Shown here: positions 60,544 through 64,000 of the stretch, piece by piece
How positions within the stretch are numbered: the first letter of the stretch is position 1
Layout: each line of letters opens with the position of its first letter
Assembly: GCA_963853835.1 (NCBI GenBank)
Contig: OY970824.1
Span: 42,850,727-42,914,726 of the forward strand
Length of the DNA: 64,000 nt
From: Calendula officinalis
Lineage: Eukaryota; Streptophyta; Magnoliopsida; Asterales; Asteraceae
Direction of reading: 5' to 3'
Program-made: the position numbers and the translations under genes
Notes under the pieces: model-generated
Told to the model about the DNA's origin: nothing
What the model saw: the letters and a program-made list of their open reading frames with translations, nothing else
Databases searched by the model: none

Positions 60544-62031
60544 TCATTTTCTCTTTAACACTTCTATTTCATAGAAGGTTTCCTGTTTGACTTCTGCATA
60601 TTCTAGAGACCTCTTCTGATTTTGAAACGTCACCTCTGGAGGAACACTGTAGAAATGCTTGTATGTGTAGAGACAATCAGGAATATCATTCTTGAAGGTT
60701 AGAGTCAGCACACAAAACTTCCTGTACTCATCTTGATCTAGGATCTGTGTCTCATAACAGACTTGAACATTTATACATACTTCATCAAAAATGATGTTAA
60801 CTGCAGAGGTTTTAGCTTCCATACTTTGAACAATTCTGATCAATTTTGTCCAGTCTTGAAATCCTAGATCTTGTGTGTTATGAACAAAGATTTTGAGTGG
60901 AGGTTGGTATTCACCATAACATATAATAATAATTGTGCCTTCTTCTTTATCTTCTTTTACGGTTGAACTGATGACATCAAAAATTATCCAGCAGATATCT
61001 CTCACTCGAAGATATCTTTTACTCCTCAGTATTTCAAGCCTGTTTTCTTTATAAAGAGTTCTATGATGAAGAATGTTTAGCTCAAGTTCAATATCCTTCT
61101 TTCTTTTGTCAGGATTGGAAGTTGATGGACCATCTTTTCTCTGTTCTTGTTCAATTTGTTCTGTTATCAGTCTTGGAGCATGTTCTTCATCACTTGCCAG
61201 TTCATGAATAGGCTGACTTCTTCTTGGGATTAGAGGATCGGGGTCCTCAGGTGATTCTGAAGTTTGCACAACATTTACTACTCTTCTTCTTTTTGCATGT
61301 AGCACTATGTTGTCTTCAGAGTCTTCAGTGGAAGGATATGTATTGATTGGATGAGAAGGTTGTCTTCTGATGACTGTGTAAATAGGGTAATCATCATCTG
61401 ATGAGGATTGTTTGTTTGCCATATCCAATGCTGAGTTGTATAGTGATTGAGTTGGGATGGGCATTGGATTGTATTCCACAGGCAGCAGTTCTTCATCATC
61501 AGAAATTATAATTTGAACTTTTGGGGATGAAGGTTCAGTAGATGCAAGTTGGTCTAGGATAGAAATTCTTCTGTTTCTTGTCCTTTCATACTGAAACATG
61601 AGCCTTTGAGTCTGAGTAGAGGGCTCTCCCTGAGTAGTAGGCTCAGTTTGTGGTTGTTGAGGCTCCTGAGCAGATGGTTCAGTTTGAGAATGTTGTTGTT
61701 GAGGTGGATCTTCATAAAGTTTTCTTCTTTTCTCCCCCTGAGCAGATGGCTCATGCTGATCAACCTCATCTTCTCTTTGTCTCTTCTCCATCTTATTGTT
61801 ATCATTGGATGGGGAGGGAAGAGGTTCAGTATCACCACCATAATCTCCTTGTGAATCTTGTTGAGTAGGAGATGGTAGTGGTTCAGTAGCAGCATCAGTA
61901 TCAGCATCATCTCCTTGATCTTTATTGGAGGGAGATGGGTTAGGGTCAGTATCATCTCCTCCTCCTTGGTATTCATGATCTCCATTGTGTTGAGATGGAG
62001 GAGTTCTTTGTTGTCTTTGGAGTAATGCCAC
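60544..62031 (-). pseudogene. env-position ORF of element Y
   Basis: A 495-codon frame on the minus strand, ending about 70 bp before the polypurine tract of Y, i.e. where Sireviruses carry an env-like ORF. Residues 1-130 are Gln/Pro/Asp/Ser-rich; 130-320 are acidic with S-D-D-E-E; 320-495 look globular (RDICWIIFDVISS, then FCVLTLTFKNDIPDCLYTY). No signal peptide or membrane span was recognised, so an envelope role is not supported. The frame opens at a GTG after a TGA at 62032-62034; upstream, the same frame continues to about 62200 with one more stop, so the N-terminus is broken. Confidence 0.55.
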
Positions 62032-62820
62032 TCACTCTTTTAATGAATCAATATCATTGCTCATAGCTTCCATCCTTTCCAGAATAGTGTTCTGTGTGTT
62101 CTGCATGGACAAGATCTGTTACATGATTGTCTGCAATGATACTTCTTCAACATGAGCCTGTGAAATTTGAATACCCTGCACAGATGGTGCTAAAGAACAA
62201 AATAGTAACAGGTTAGCATTGTTTGGCTTATCAGACAGAATTGTGGTGTTGTTTAATTCTAAAATCATTTAAACAGAATTTTGAAGTCTTTATTTCATCT
62301 GGTTTATGATGAAATATTGTGGACTTGTGCATAACATGTGTAAGAAATTTTTCATTAAAAGTGAGTGTGATATTTGAGTAGCTCAATGTATGTTTGGTCA
62401 CTTTTTATGAAAAGGTTTGAGTTTGGGAAACGAAGCCTAGGATATTCTTCTTTGTTATTTTTAATATTTATTACTCGGTGTTAGAGTAATAACAGTAATG
62501 TGGCTAATACCCATGGAAAATATCTGGCTAGTGTGGGTTCAGGGTTTGTGATCATTTCTTAAATCATGAGATCCAATCTTGAAATAAGATGGTCATGATA
62601 AAAGTAGCACCAGTGGGTGTCAGTGAGACATCAACCACCGTTGTCTCTTCAAATGTTGAGACAACTGTAGACTGACAATGATATATTGAGCTCAGTGTAG
62701 GAATTTTGCATATAGCAGTGGGCTAACTATGTTGGCCTTAAGAGGATATATATTTAAAAAAAATTGTTTGAGACTTTGGTCAGTATTGAGTTGGTACATG
62801 CCAATACTTAGTCTCTGGTT
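62032..62820 (-). other. upstream interior of element Y
   Basis: Open-frame remnants to about 62200 (coil-like, with ILERMEAMSNDIDSL), then AT-rich DNA with no recognised pol sequence. The other LTR of Y is not identified. Confidence 0.35.
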
Positions 62821-62823
62821 TTG

Positions 62824-62826
<3 letters not shown>

Positions 62827-62873
<47 letters not shown>
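62827..62873. repeat. (TA)n microsatellite
   Basis: About 47 bp of TA between element Y and the next module. Confidence 0.95.
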
Positions 62874-62876
<3 letters not shown>

Positions 62877-64000
62877 CGGTTCATGCGAGAACCACTAAAA
62901 TTGCGAGAACTGCGAGAACCACTTTCTAACCAATCATTTTAATTAATTTGTTTTTTAAATATAAAGGGTATTAAGGTCTTTTAAACATCAAAATCTTTTT
63001 ATTAATTATATTTAAATTTAGTTTCCTTAATAATCGTAACCTCCACCCTATTTTTTAGGATATTAATTCTGCAATGCATGTTTCCTTTTTTTTTTTGGCA
63101 ATTCGTACACATTCATTGATGAACACAAAAAAATAACTAATAAATTTTAACTTTATTTAACGTGTTCAATGATGAAGCATAGTAAATGCATAATGATAAC
63201 ATGTTCAATGTACAAAATTTACAGATTCAATAATGAACAATTTTACAAACATACATAATGAGAAAATCCATATTTACTGGTCATTAATAAACACATTTAC
63301 ATAATCATAATCATAATTAGAATTAAAATCCATAATTTATAATTTGTGGATCACCTCACATAATGTTCATTAAAATTTATAGATCTATAACACAAAAAGT
63401 AATGAATAACATAATAAAAACAATAGTTATCCACTTTTCACTGCCGTTCAATAATGAATAACCTAATAGTTGTCCACTCTTCACCCCTATTCGAGATCTG
63501 TTCACTATTGAATAATGAACAAATACAATGAACATAATGAACAACTAACAGATCGAATTTGAAGATTCACGAACAGATCTATCATAAATATTTTATTGAT
63601 GAACAAACAATATGCTACAACCCAAATACAACTCCGAATGCAGCCAAAACCTTCTTCGTGGTGAGAAAAAACTATATTAAATTTAATGCAACTTATTGAA
63701 TTCTTTTAAATACCACCTCCAACCAATAAAGTCATAAAAGTACAACTATTATTGTTGTTAGTACAACTATAGTACTTTCATCATTTTTTTTTTCTTTTAG
63801 CTACTTCCAATCTTGTTTTTACTGCTTCCAAACCAGCATGTTGCAGATCCACCATCAATGTCATAGCTTTCTTATTAAACATAAGAATTCAAACACCAAT
63901 TTTTCGGTTGAAGTTCTTAAATACTAACAAAAAAATTCAAAACTAAATAGTGAACAACATACCTAATTGTTTGGTAACCAATACGTAAACAAACTTCGTC
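62874..64000. mobile_element. GTTCATGCGAGAAC module with TTCA-TGAAC motifs
   Basis: It starts CGGTTCATGCGAGAACC, then AAAATTGCGAGAACTGCGAGAACC, matching 42001. From about 63100 to 63610 short motifs of the form TTCA(A/T)TRATGAAC or AATGAAC recur at least ten times. The right end is not in view. No coding sequence. Confidence 0.5.

Noticed and set aside
61554..61985. 143-codon Met/Leu-rich ORF overlapping the element Y ORF
   Set aside because: Out-of-frame reading of the Gln/Pro/Asp-rich ORF.

Overview
This is a transposon-dense stretch of a eudicot nuclear genome. Spliced genes with GT-AG introns, plant-type LTR retrotransposons with initiator-Met-tRNA primer sites, MITEs, Helitron ends and long (TA)n arrays all point to a plant. 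The retrotransposon repertoire suggests an asterid, possibly Asteraceae; that is inference and no species is claimed.

One complete host gene is visible: a calcium-dependent protein kinase of the CPK17/CPK34 type on the + strand (43687-56932). It has eight exons that join in frame to a 526-residue protein with an acylation-type N-terminus, kinase domain, autoinhibitory junction and four canonical EF-hands. Its first intron is 8.8 kb because a complete LTR retrotransposon (45360-53081, TSD CAAAT) sits in it in the same orientation. Other introns hold a SINE, MITE-like repeats and a block of almost pure A/T.

The most interesting system is a pair of related non-autonomous LTR retrotransposons in opposite orientation: copy A (12164-19786, minus, identical 262-bp LTRs, TSD ATTTT) and copy B (45360-53081, plus, 271-bp LTRs with 3 differences, TSD CAAAT). 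Neither has recognisable protease, integrase or reverse transcriptase. Each has a long coiled-coil Gag-like ORF ending in GPKQ(R/K)WVPKVV, a leader with seven exact TTCGGCCC motifs, an array of about six 43-45-bp stem-loop units right after the ORF, a duplicated non-coding module of about 0.8 kb, and several extra polypurine tracts. The last trait is typical of Sireviruses (Ty1/copia). The 3' end of a third relative lies at 59470-60036 and is split by another LTR element (60037 onward) carrying a 495-codon ORF in the env-like position.

Layout: 1-2960, remnant gag-only copia element; 2966-4600 and 11800-21000, parts of a second LTR family, the latter interrupted by copy A; 6190-8688, a Helitron-type 3' end next to a decayed 40S ribosomal protein S5 fragment; 21025-21485, Mutator-type foldback MITE; 22987-23247, hAT-type MITE; 23.3-34.4 kb, Helitron-rich region with exon fragments of unrelated genes (ABC1 kinase, PICKLE/CHD3, DUF707) upstream of a Helitron 3' end; 34.4-35.9 kb, repeat modules separated by (TA)n arrays, including two large foldback copies; 35.94-41.42 kb, a nearly intact LINE with two ORFs; 41.4-42.4 kb, more (TA)n and foldback modules; 43.1-57.3 kb, the kinase gene; 57.3-64 kb, palindrome-rich repeat, a small TRIM element and nested LTR elements.
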